From Callorhinus ursinus (Eukaryota; Chordata; Mammalia; Carnivora; Otariidae): a stretch of 64,000 nt of DNA. Made by a program: the position numbers and the translations under genes. The stretch is taken from contig NW_020312848.1 of assembly GCF_003265705.1 (NCBI RefSeq), forward strand, positions 53,705,020 through 53,769,019. Direction: 5' to 3'. Shown in pieces: positions 55,916 to 64,000 of this stretch. Under the pieces are notes generated by a model. That model had not been told where the DNA came from and did no database searches. It saw only the letters and a program-made list of their open reading frames with translations. Each line of letters opens with the position of its first letter. Position 1 is the stretch's first letter.

Positions 55916-55969
55916 AGAAGCTATTTATTACAAAAAAAAAAAAAAGAAGAAGAAGAAGAAGCTATTTAT
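55916..55969 (+). repeat. A-run plus (GAA)n between 14-bp direct repeats
   Basis: AGAAGCTATTTATT occurs at 55916-55929 and 55956-55969. Between them are ACA, a run of A and about five GAA units. It looks like a target duplication around a bare polyA/GAA tail, or a slippage duplication that captured the tract. Confidence 0.88.
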
Positions 55970-56285
55970 TGCAGACTATCTTGGGAAACTAGTATCTTGT
56001 GGAATAGTCTTTGAGACTATGGTAGTGATATAAGAAGACCATAGGTGACCCTCACACTTATTTGTTTTGTTGTTTTGGGGGTTTTTGCGTTTTTATTTTT
56101 TATTTATTTTTATTTTTTTGCATTTTAAGATTCACAGTTGATTAAATTTAATGGTCTAAATGAAGCACAGATACCAATCCCTAGGAAATACTGGTAAATC
56201 TCCCAAAGTGACAGGGAAATTAATCTGGCTTTTGTGGAAGAGCCTGATAGAAGAGAGCCCTCTCCAGAGCCTCTCATTTTTCAGC

Positions 56286-56662
56286 TGTCTTAGTCCATTC
56301 AGCTGCCAAAACAAGAGTAAAGTACCCATAAACTGAGTGGCTTATAAACAATAGAAATTTGTTCCTCATAATCCTGGAAGCTTGGAAGTCCAAGATCAAG
56401 TCAGCGACAGTTTAGGTGTCTCATGAGAACTTGCTTCTTCGATGTCACCTATCTTCTTTGTGTAACCTCACATAGCTGGGGGATCAGGGAGCTCTCTGGC
56501 CTCTCTCTAAGGGTGCTAATCTCATCAGGAGGGTGCTACCTGCATGACCTGCAGGTAGGACCCAAAGGCCCCACCTCCAAACACCAGTACATTGCAGGTT
56601 AGGATTGCAACCTATGGATTTAGTGGTGGGCAAGAGCCACAAACATTCAGACTACAGTAACA
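56286..56662 (-). mobile_element. MaLR-type solo LTR, antisense
   Basis: Opens TGTCTTAGTCCATTCAGCTG and runs AAACTGAGTGGCTTATAAAC, AATAGAAATTTGTTCCTCAT, TTGGAAGTCCAAGATCAAGT, GGGAGCTCTCTGGCCTCTCT, AAGGCCCCACCTCCAAACAC, ending ATTCAGACTACAGTAACA. This is an ERVL-MaLR LTR (MLT/MST group) in reverse. No retroviral interior adjoins it. An L1 3' end begins about 20 bp to the right. Confidence 0.85.
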
Positions 56663-56681
56663 GCTATACATGCCAAATTTA

Positions 56682-56812
56682 GCCTGGTGATGGGTATTAA
56701 AGAGGGGACGTTCTGCATGGAGCACTGGGTGTTATACACAAACAGTGAATCATGGAACACTACATCAAAAACTAATGATGTATGGTGATTAACATAACAA
56801 TAAAAAAATTTT
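56682..56812 (+). mobile_element. Carnivore L1 3' end, sense, short
   Basis: GCCTGGTGATGGGTATTAAA, TTCTGCATGGAGCACTGGGT, AACAGTGAATCATGGAACAC, TAATGATGTATGGTGATTAA, CATAACAATAAAAAAATT. It is the sense counterpart of the L1 ends at 12298 and 28651, reduced to about 130 bp. The minus-strand frame 56647-56832 is a shadow of it. Confidence 0.93.
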
Positions 56813-56930
56813 TTAAATGTAGCAAAAAGCATTAAGGTATGATTTGAAGTTTACAGGGGGATTTCCCTGGGACCAAAATAATTCTTACTAGCCGATATGA
56901 TTTATTAATCAGCAATTTATTCCTTGCGTT
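56813..56930. other. Short unique non-coding spacer
   Basis: No feature can be seen between the L1 end and the SINE target duplication. Confidence 0.6.
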
Positions 56931-56946
56931 AAGAAGGACCCTCTTT

Positions 56947-57144
56947 GGGGCGCCTGGGTGGCTCAGTCGTTAAAACTTCTGCCGTTGGCTCAGGTCATGA
57001 TCCCAGGGTTCTGGGATCAAGCCCGGCGTCGGGCTCCCTGCTCTGCGGGAAGCCTGCTTCTCCCTCTCCCACTCCCCCTGCTTGTGTTCCCTCTCTCGCT
57101 GTGTCTCTCTCTGTCAAAGAAATAAATAAAATCTTAAAAAAAAA
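56947..57144 (+). mobile_element. CAN-SINE (SINEC), sense, near-consensus
   Basis: GGGGCGCCTGGGTGGCTCAG, TTGGCTCAGGTCATGATCCC, GGCGTCGGGCTCCCTGCTCT, CACTCCCCCTGCTTGTGTTC, GCTGTGTCTCTCTCTGTCAA, AATAAATAAAATCTTAAAAA. The target duplication AAGAAGGACCCTCTTT (56931-56946) and AAGAAGGACCCCCTTT (57145-57160) differs at one base. It is one of the youngest-looking copies here. Confidence 0.97.
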
Positions 57145-60006
57145 AAGAAGGACCCCCTTTCCTTGGTCCTCCTGTAAGGTGTACATTGATTTGCCTTGGA
57201 AGGCAATGTAAATTCACTAGGGCTATATTTAGCCTAAAGGTGTGACCATTCATAAAAATTATAAACAGCCCAGGTGAGGGTGAAATTGAGTTGAGTACAG
57301 GAAAAGGAGTAATGCATGGCAAGAGGGGTCCAGTAGCAAATGATGATTACTTTACAAATTTGTCAAGATTTAGTCCAGTTTACCTAGAGAAATGCCACTG
57401 TTTGGCAAGTGCTAATAAGAATTTGGAAATACGATTTGAGCAAGGAAAAATGAGATGGGTTTAGCAACTGAAAATTCTAAGTGAAAAATTATTAAACTAA
57501 GGGAAAATGTCCTGCTTTTAAAAAAGTATATGAAATAAATATTGTGCAGTAAATTCTAATTGGCTACATAATACTTTATTAAGTATTATCAGATGTTGGT
57601 TTTTGGAAGGAGAGAATTTTCAACTACATACGAAGGCATAAAATTGCCTAAGCAAATCTATTCCTCTGAAGCATTGTATATGTTTAATCTGTGGACCAGT
57701 GTTTTCTTAGAAATGAAGCACATCAATTGCTTCAATGAAGAAAAGGAATATAAAAAATCAAAAATCAAAATCACCTTTTTAAAATTAAGGTTTTATATGT
57801 TGTATAATAGGTAAACTACTGTGAAGTGCAGTTGCCTGTTTAACTTTATATCTGCTTTGATTTTGGCAGTTTAGCTAATTCAAATAAAATTTGTGAAGTT
57901 AAGCACTTTCAAGAAAAGGAATAGGAGAACCTAATTTAACCTAGAGTGTCTCTTTTATTCTTCTGTTATTCATTTGAAGTGCCCTATCAGCTTGAACTGA
58001 CCAACTTCAGTCATTTTTACCCTTTTATTTTTTTTCTCTAATGTAAACTGAAATTCCCTGCTGTTCATGGTATTTTACTGTTTAGCATCACTTAATGAGC
58101 AGGTATCATTAAACTTAAAAGGTCCTTTTCTGTGTATCTCTGATTAGTTAGTGAAGGAACCAAAGAATTTCTCTTAATATATTTTGATGTTGGCCCATTT
58201 TACATTTAAGTGCTTTTTGATGAAGTAGAAAATAATCATTTTGGTTGAAGTAGAATGGATTCTGTCAAGTGAATATGTGGCCTATTGTTAAGTTGTAGAA
58301 GAGCAATTGTTTACAAGTGTTGCTATACATTTTCCCTTATAAATTTATGTGTATGGGTTTGTAAACAATTTATTGTGCTTTACTTTGACTTGTTTTTCTG
58401 AAAAAAAGATATAAAGATAACTACATATAGATGCTTTAATATCAACATTTATATAGTCCTTCTTATAAAAGCTGGAGTTTAGTGAATATGTACATCAGAA
58501 GAGAAAAGTCTTTAATACTAGACTCATTTAATCGAACAGTTTCACACTACACTTAATTGCAGTTTCTTTTAAGTTACATAAGGAATAAACTATTAATTAG
58601 TAAAGAAATAGTAACATCCATTAATTGTACACTTTCTATCTGATGTTCAGGTATACTGTACCCACCATGGCTGATATTTTATTGTTAGTTCTAAGTTTGC
58701 TTTTAGGAAGAAAAGGATATCTCTGAGATAAATAGCATGGAGCCAAAATAATGAGGCTAAAACACAAGCAAAGGTCAGACAATGTGTAATAAGTTACAGA
58801 TGGCACTGTATGACGGTGACACTGGTAACAGGTAGAAGATGTAAGAGTGCTGCCTACTGGTAAAAAGTAGTAGTGTTTAAAGGGTAAGTGAGAATAGGTG
58901 TAGGTAACCAAACTGTAAATTATATACATGGTTACATAGGATTGCTGTTATTGATACCTGTGACCCAAAATGTTCTTTCCATTAGTATTAATGAAGGTTT
59001 TTTGAGAGCAACATTTCTGGCATGGGACTTCTGTCTTTGTTTTCTTGGAGAATGTATTTAAATAGTGTGCTTGTTCCCTTGCTTTCTGTCTTTGTAATCT
59101 GTAATTTTTAAAATCTATTTGTAATATGATGTCTGTGCAGTTTCTCTTATGGGTGGCCCTTCTTTGAAAACCTTGACTTTATTAGTTGTGATTGCGTTTC
59201 CAAAATATATTTAGTTGAAAAATAAAACCCATGCCTGTGAGAGACAACTGTCAATTTTAGTATTAGAGAGCTGATAATTTAGATTGTCCAGTGAAACAAT
59301 GCATTCACGGAAGAAGTATGATTTGTATACACAGCAATCAACACATGATAAGTCTAATTGAAAAAAAAATGACAAACTGCTTCAAAAGTACCAGGTCAAA
59401 GTTTTAGCAAATTAAAAATCAAGTGTGCCTGTATGTAGAGTTTATTTTTTCCATGTTTTACCTAAAATAAGTGCAAAGTTTTCTGTGCTAGAAATAAACA
59501 TTTTTGCTAGAATTGCTTTGGCATATATCTTAGTTTATTTTCCAATAAACTAATTTTGTTTATAGTCTTGAAAAGTAATTAAAGTTACTCTTAACATTAA
59601 CTCAACTGAAAGTGAAGCTTTAATTTTATAACCATGGTTAGTTTAATATTTGTGCAATGTATATATGGGCATGACATGATAGACTTAATTAAATGTGATG
59701 ATTTCATTATTCTGATTTGAAACCTTATTGTACACATTTTAGCTTTATTTTCAGATATCCATTATATAAGACTTATTAAAACACCATGCACTGTAAAAAT
59801 AGTTGTCACAAAATGAGGAAACTGCTCTTTCATTATGTATAACTTTCTCACTTACATAGTGCAGTTTCCATCCTGAAAAAGAATTGAGCCAAAACTAAAT
59901 TGATGAAAAAGAAGAAAAAATAAAGCATTTTTTCAGTATCCAAAACTTGCTTTTACTTTCTGGAGGGAGAAGTACAGGCTATATTGTCTCTTTTGTGGCA
60001 TAAATA

Positions 60007-60080
60007 CACTCCTTCCACATTGATTCTCCTTCTTCCTCTCTTTTTCCCTCATTCCCCTTCCCTGTCTCCTCTCTCCCCAG
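60007..60080. repeat. Pyrimidine-rich tract
   Basis: CTCCTTCTTCCTCTCTTTTT, CCCTCATTCCCCTTCCCTGT and CTCCTCTCTCCCCAG. It ends in CCCCAG, resembling a splice acceptor, but no coding frame follows. Confidence 0.8.
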
Positions 60081-60227
60081 CCTATATGTCTTTCACTCTA
60101 TTTATACAGTATCTTTTTCTTTGTTAACTTAGATGGACATTGCCACTAAACTCTGGTCAAGTAAAATTGGAAACATTTAAATATTATTTTTTGAGAATTT
60201 TATTTCTGCTCATATTTTTTAACTTGT

Positions 60228-60322
60228 AGAGAAAGAAGAAGGGAGAGAGAGAGTGGAAGGAAAGACAGGAGAAAAGTGAGAGAAAGAATAAGGAAGAACA
60301 GGAGAGAAAAGTAAGAGCAAGT
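60228..60322. repeat. Purine-rich (GA/GGAA) tract
   Basis: GAGAAAGAAGAAGGGAGAGA, GAGAGTGGAAGGAAAGACAG, GAGAAAAGTGAGAGAAAGAA. Almost all bases are purines on the plus strand over about 95 bp, with the pyrimidine tract of the other strand sense 150 bp to the left. Confidence 0.85.
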
Positions 60323-62489
60323 GAAATGGAAATAAATCAGATTACATTGTATGCAGATTTTTGTGTATAGAAGGTAAAGTGTGAGAACCGTCTAAATGTG
60401 TGAGAAATTGATATTTGCATTCTTGAGTTTTTCCAATCTGCAAAATAAATTAATAAATAGTGAATGCAATACTCCTGGAAGGTTCAGTGATGTCTAAAAG
60501 ATAAGTAGTTGGAATTACCATGTTACTTGCTTTGCTAATAGAACAATCAAGTATCAGACCGTCAAGATGGTATTTTAGTAGTATAGAAAACAGCAGTGCA
60601 GTTCCTATTTTGAAATGTAGCAAACATTTTTCCTGTGTGAAAGTTTCTGCTGGCTTCATAACATAAGAAACAGTGTCAAAACCCGGTGCTAACAGTAGTC
60701 TGCACTGTGGTCTTTATCATCTTAGATTCTTCACCTAAAACTCCTGGAAATAGTTTTCAGAAAAAGGACAAGAGAAATGCTTTATAGAGTGAGAAGTGCT
60801 AGATTGCAAATCTTACCTTATTCTTTTTAACAATATGAATAACCATATGTTAATACTTTTCCCTTAGCAGCCAACAAAGAAAAATAATTACTTTTATGAG
60901 CAGGTTTTTCTAAAGTATAAGTTCTTATCTATTTTTTATTTCTATGTGAATATTGAAGTAGTTTATTTTTTGACCTGTGTATTTATTTATGGTATTTTAC
61001 AAAAACTGTAGTACATGTTTAGGGATAAATAATTTATCTAGGAAGTGCTTATTATCTGGTAAAGATGGAGGAATGCTTAAGACAACATTGTAACATCATT
61101 CAGTAAAGATTTGTTTTCTATTCTCTTGTGTTTTATAACATTTTCATCTAAACATAGCATTCCCATAAGCTATTTTAACACAACGTGTTTTTAAAAATAT
61201 GCTTGAAAGGATATATAAAAATGTTTTAATTCTCAAATATTAATAAAACCATTTTCTTTCTGTTTTATTTCTTATACAAATGTAAAAGCTGAATTTTTCA
61301 CTGTTTTTTTGTAAAATTGAATAATCATAATGGTGATTGAAATGCTTTATTGGCATACTTTTTAAATTTATGAACTTTGGTACATTTGGCATCAAGTTAA
61401 TTTTTCCCTTTTTTTGTCATTAAAAAGGGCATCAAAACATAAATATTCCATAACACAGCTTGATTAGCAGATTGGGCTACCACAATGTAAAATAAAAATT
61501 TTAACCCTCATTTTTTGTCCTGATTATTTTTAAGTCCAAATTTATATAAACATAGTTTGTTGCTATAATTCCTGAAAATCTTAAAGTGTAAAGCATGCCA
61601 ATATTCTAATTTATATCTTGTACATAATATGTAACAGTGTTCATGTCTACAACCCCATACTAACAAATATAATGAGTGTATATCATCTTTTCACATAATT
61701 GAGGATCTCATGTTTTAGGAAAAAAACATTTGTTAATTGTAATTCAAAGTGGCAAGAAGAAAGCAAACCTTCATTTTTGCATTGTCTACTTTAGTACTTA
61801 GTATTTTTTCTTCATTGTCTTATTGGTAACTTTTGGTTTTTCTTTTGCTATAATTCCTTGGAGTTCTTTCATTTCTCATTAATGAAATAATCCTTTAAGT
61901 GTAAAATTGAGCTGTTTGTTTAGAGGAATGTTATCTGTTATTTTCTTAATTACTATTGATTTAGCACTTTTGGTATCTTCTACAGGAAAATTTTAACCAT
62001 TAATTTAGGCTTGAGGCAACACTTTTTAGAATTTTTTGGAAAACAGCACTGCCTTAAATGGTTGTAATAGCAATGATATGATTAAAACTCGTTTAATAAA
62101 TTAAAATTTTTCATTAGAGATCTATTATCTATTCTGTTATTTTTTTCTCCTGAGGTAATCATAATACATACTGAATAGCTCACTTTCACACACCAGTGAT
62201 ATTATTTCTTACTTAACTCAAATCCAGGGATGGAGTACATACAATGCTAAGAGAGCACATAAGGAGGGCTTAGCTATAGATATTTAAAAATCTCATTGTT
62301 GTGTGGAAATCTTCTGGCATTGTCTATAAGATAAAAATAGTTTTGTCTCATATTTAAAAGAATTTTTTTTAAAAATGAATAAATTCAATACATTTTAATG
62401 AATATTTTATTATTGATTCTTTTTTCTTTTTTCTTCAAATAAATATCTTAACCAAATACTTAACTGTTCTTTGTTTTCCCATGCTAATT

Positions 62490-62605
62490 GGTAAGTGGCT
62501 GTGTTACTGTGGCAAGTGACTTAATTATCCTCTGCCTCAGTTTCCCCATCTGTAAAATAAGAAAGTTGATGATTGTACTTACAACATAGAGTTATTAGGA
62601 TTGTT
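62490..62605 (+). mobile_element. MIR SINE, sense
   Basis: GTGGCAAGTGACTTAATTAT, CCTCTGCCTCAGTTTCCCCA, TCTGTAAAATAAGAAAGTTG and TAGAGTTATTAGGATTG: the MIR core in sense order, well conserved over CCTCAGTTTCCCCATCTGTA. Confidence 0.92.
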
Positions 62606-62777
62606 TTCCAACTGATTTTTTCCTTCTCCACTTTCCATTTATAATTTTATTTTATATACTGGTCAAAGTTAGCTTTCCTAAAACGCCTCTAATCTTATCA
62701 CTCTCCAGGTTCAATAACAATTTGGATACATTATATAATCTAAAGAATATAGTTAAGGTTCCTCCTTCTGACAATTT

Positions 62778-62959
62778 AAGATTTGATTTTTTTATTTGTC
62801 AGAGAGAGAGAGAACACAAGCAGGGGAGCAGCAGAGGGAGAGGGAGAAGCAGGCTCCTCACTGAGCAAGGAGCCCGATGTGGGACTCGATCCCAGGACCC
62901 TGGGATCATGACCTGAGCCAAAGGCAGACGCTTAATGACTGAGCCACCCAGGCGTCCCT
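62778..62959 (-). mobile_element. CAN-SINE (SINEC), antisense, inside L2
   Basis: AAGATTTGATTTTTTTATTT, GAGAGAGAGAGAACACAAGC, GAGAAGCAGGCTCCTCACTG, GACTCGATCCCAGGACCCTG, ending GAGCCACCCAGGCGTCC. The exact 17-bp target duplication CCTCCTTCTGACAATTT is at 62761-62777 and 62960-62976. Confidence 0.97.
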
Positions 62960-63292
62960 CCTCCTTCTGACAATTTCAAATCTAACTTAGGTTTGTAAGG
63001 TAACTAACTCATTGAGTATACCCCAGTCAATCTGAACCATGTGCCTATCTCAGGATATAGCTCATCATTTTGTTTTTAGTTTTGAATTTTTTTGTCTGGA
63101 GCATTTTCAAATATACTTCCTTTTGTGGAAATCCTGTTTATTCACTGGAAGACCAGCTCCAATTCTGGAATCTCCTCCTTATAGGCTTCCTTGATCTCCC
63201 AGGATGACTTTCCCAAGTTCAGTACTCATACTGTATAGCATTTGTACTCTCTTAATGCACTTATCATATTCTAACTTGTGTTCTAGATAGGT

Positions 63293-63316
63293 TAGATAAG
63301 ATCTATATCTTATCTA
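63293..63316. promoter_or_regulatory. GATA-motif palindrome (candidate site)
   Basis: TAGATAAGAT (63293-63302) and its reverse complement ATCTTATCTA (63307-63316) are separated by CTAT. Each arm has the AGATAAG core bound by vertebrate GATA factors. It lies inside an L2 remnant. A site of this kind arises easily in AT-rich DNA, so function is unproven. Confidence 0.4.
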
Positions 63317-63351
63317 TAATTTTAACCTCTAATTAGAAGTTTCCAGGGCAG

Positions 63352-63522
63352 GGGTGGCTGGGTGGCTCATTAGGTTAAGCCTCTGCCTTCAGCTCAGGTC
63401 ACGATCCCAGGTCCCTGGGCTCCCTACTCAGCAGGGGGTCTGCTTCTCCCTCTCCCTCTGCCCTTCCTCCCTGTTTATGTTCTCTCTCTCTCTCTCTAAT
63501 AAATAAATAAATCTTTAAAAAA
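63352..63522 (+). mobile_element. CAN-SINE (SINEC), sense, inside L2
   Basis: GGGTGGCTGGGTGGCTCATT, AGGTTAAGCCTCTGCCTTCA, CTCAGGTCACGATCCCAGGT, GGGGTCTGCTTCTCCCTCTC, TAATAAATAAATAAATCTTT. A short internal deletion shortens the TGGGATCGAGCCCCG block. The exact 17-bp target duplication AGAAGTTTCCAGGGCAG is at 63335-63351 and 63523-63539. Confidence 0.97.
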
Positions 63523-63644
63523 AGAAGTTTCCAGGGCAGAAACTAGATTATGTTTTACTATGAATTCCTTTCCCGTCTTCCCCACAACACTTAACATAGT
63601 ATTCTATACATACAAGCTGGTACGTAAAATAGTTGATTAGGGAG

Positions 63645-63679
63645 ACACTGTGGCATAACAGAAAGGACATGGGCATTTG

Positions 63680-63715
<36 letters not shown>

Positions 63716-63895
63716 CACACCTTGGGTTTGAAGACTGTGTTAAGTATTGTCTGACCCTGATCAGCTTAACCTGTAAGAGTCCCAGTTTCAGCAATTTGTA
63801 AAAAGAAGAATATTATCTACTTTTTGGGCTGGTTGTAAGGATTAGAGATAATGCATGTAAGACATTTGTAATATGTAGTAGATGTTCAATAAATA
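63645..63895 (+). mobile_element. MIR SINE, sense, with an AAAAC expansion
   Basis: CACTGTGGCATAACAGAAAG, GACATGGGCATTTGAGTTTA (tRNA-related end), CTTGGGTTTGAAGACTGTGT, TCAGCTTAACCTGTAAGAGT, GCTGGTTGTAAGGATTAGAG, ATAATGCATGTAAGACATTT, GTAGTAGATGTTCAATAAAT: an almost full-length MIR. An AAAAC run (63684-63717) sits where the consensus reads 'gtcagacagacctggg'. Confidence 0.88.
63684..63717. repeat. (AAAAC)n short tandem repeat in MIR
   Basis: Six AAAAC units in a row between GAGTTTA and ACACCTTGGG, inside the MIR above. Opposite-strand frames here give phenylalanine/leucine runs and are not genes. Confidence 0.93.
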
Positions 63896-64000
63896 TAAAT
63901 ATTTCCACTTTTGCTTTATGTGATGAGACATTTCTTTTGCTGTCAGCCATATAAACTATAGCAGTGCATCTAAGATTGGTCACTGCGGGTATGCTAGCAG

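Larger units (their letters stand above)
54681..56285. other. Non-coding unique DNA with small tandem features
   Basis: No gene is visible. A 21-bp x 2 tandem lies at 55328-55369 and an A-rich/GAA tract flanked by short direct repeats at 55916-55969. A T-rich patch with TTTATTTTTATTTTT texture is at 56064-56125. The two 63-64 codon frames near 55092-55462 overlap the tandem and are not genes. Confidence 0.55.
57161..62489. other. Repeat-poor, AT-rich non-coding DNA
   Basis: About 5.3 kb with no gene and no carnivore-age insertion that I can name. A purine-rich tract lies at 60228-60322 and a pyrimidine-rich one at 60007-60080. Frames of 60-97 codons have no domain, for example 58636-58929 on the minus strand. 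The absence of repeats could mean constraint or simply long-decayed elements. Confidence 0.5.
62640..63644 (+). mobile_element. LINE L2 3' part, sense, split by two CAN-SINEs
   Basis: TCTAATCTTATCACTCTCCA and the segments after each SINE follow the L2 order: GACCAGCTCCAATTCTGGAA, CCTTCCTTGATCTCCCAGGA-like text at about 63178-63210, ATGCACTTATCATATTCTAA, then GGGCAGAAACTAGATTATGT and CACTTAACATAGTATTCTAT. SINEs at 62778-62959 and 63352-63522 interrupt it without loss. Confidence 0.75.

Noticed and set aside
60060..60085. Splice acceptor (pyrimidine tract ending CCCCAG)
   Set aside because: No open exon-like frame or donor follows; the tract is part of a larger low-complexity stretch.
1..64000. 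A novel multi-gene system
   Set aside because: No defensible protein-coding gene exists in the window and nearly all structured signal is explained by known mammalian repeat classes.

Overview
This window looks like non-coding DNA from a carnivoran mammal. It holds 17 near-complete tRNA-headed SINEs of the carnivore CAN-SINE (SINEC) type plus two fragments. They share a head reading roughly GCGCCTGGGTGGCTCAG, a CT-rich body and an AATAAATAAAATCTTT(A)n tail. I see neither the dog-specific SINEC_Cf head nor the felid-type body. The body form CCTGCTTGTGTTCCCTCTC, together with the carnivore L1 3' ends, fits an arctoid caniform such as a bear, seal or mustelid. That placement is inference.

I find no protein-coding gene, exon, rRNA, functional tRNA or CpG island that I can defend. 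The longest open frame is 126 codons (54113-54493, minus) and has no family signature. Every other frame above about 100 codons lies wholly or partly in a repeat or in AT-rich sequence. The window is best read as intergenic or deep-intronic DNA.

Layout. 0-9 kb: mostly unique AT-rich sequence with two CAN-SINEs, an L2 3' end and MIRs. 9-13 kb: an old L1 3' region, a short old SINE, an MLT1-type LTR and a younger 5'-truncated carnivore L1 with an 11-bp target duplication. 13-20 kb: sparse repeats, one half of an odd 43-bp identical repeat pair, one SINE and an L3/CR1 LINE remnant. 20-25.7 kb: no recognisable young insertion; it contains a tRNA-Ile-derived sequence with a possible SINE body and homeodomain-motif-rich unique DNA. 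25.7-32.4 kb: LTR-like fossil, MIRs, SINEs, an L1 3' end and a 0.5-kb Tigger-type DNA transposon. 32.4-36.8 kb: a decayed antisense L1M with an ORF2 remnant, itself invaded by two SINEs and a short L1 fragment. 37-46 kb: MIR, L2 and LTR fossils, a (TAA)n microsatellite and unique sequence. 46-53 kb: two more Tigger-type elements, one with a SINE inserted across its end, a sense L1M 3' UTR with degenerate internal repeats, and L2-like copies. 53-64 kb: SINEs, a MaLR LTR next to an L1 3' end, about 5.3 kb of repeat-poor AT-rich DNA, then MIR and L2 copies broken by SINEs.

No genes act together here. The window records layered insertions: L2, MIR and L3, then MaLR, Tigger and L1M, then CAN-SINE and carnivore L1. 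I found no convincing new biological system. The best leads are the tRNA-Ile-derived locus beside candidate conserved sequence (about 21.1-23.1 kb), the perfect 43-bp repeat pair 2.3 kb apart, and a 19-bp-arm hairpin at 2.8 kb. Repeat families were named from remembered consensus features, not from a search, so subfamily names are provisional.
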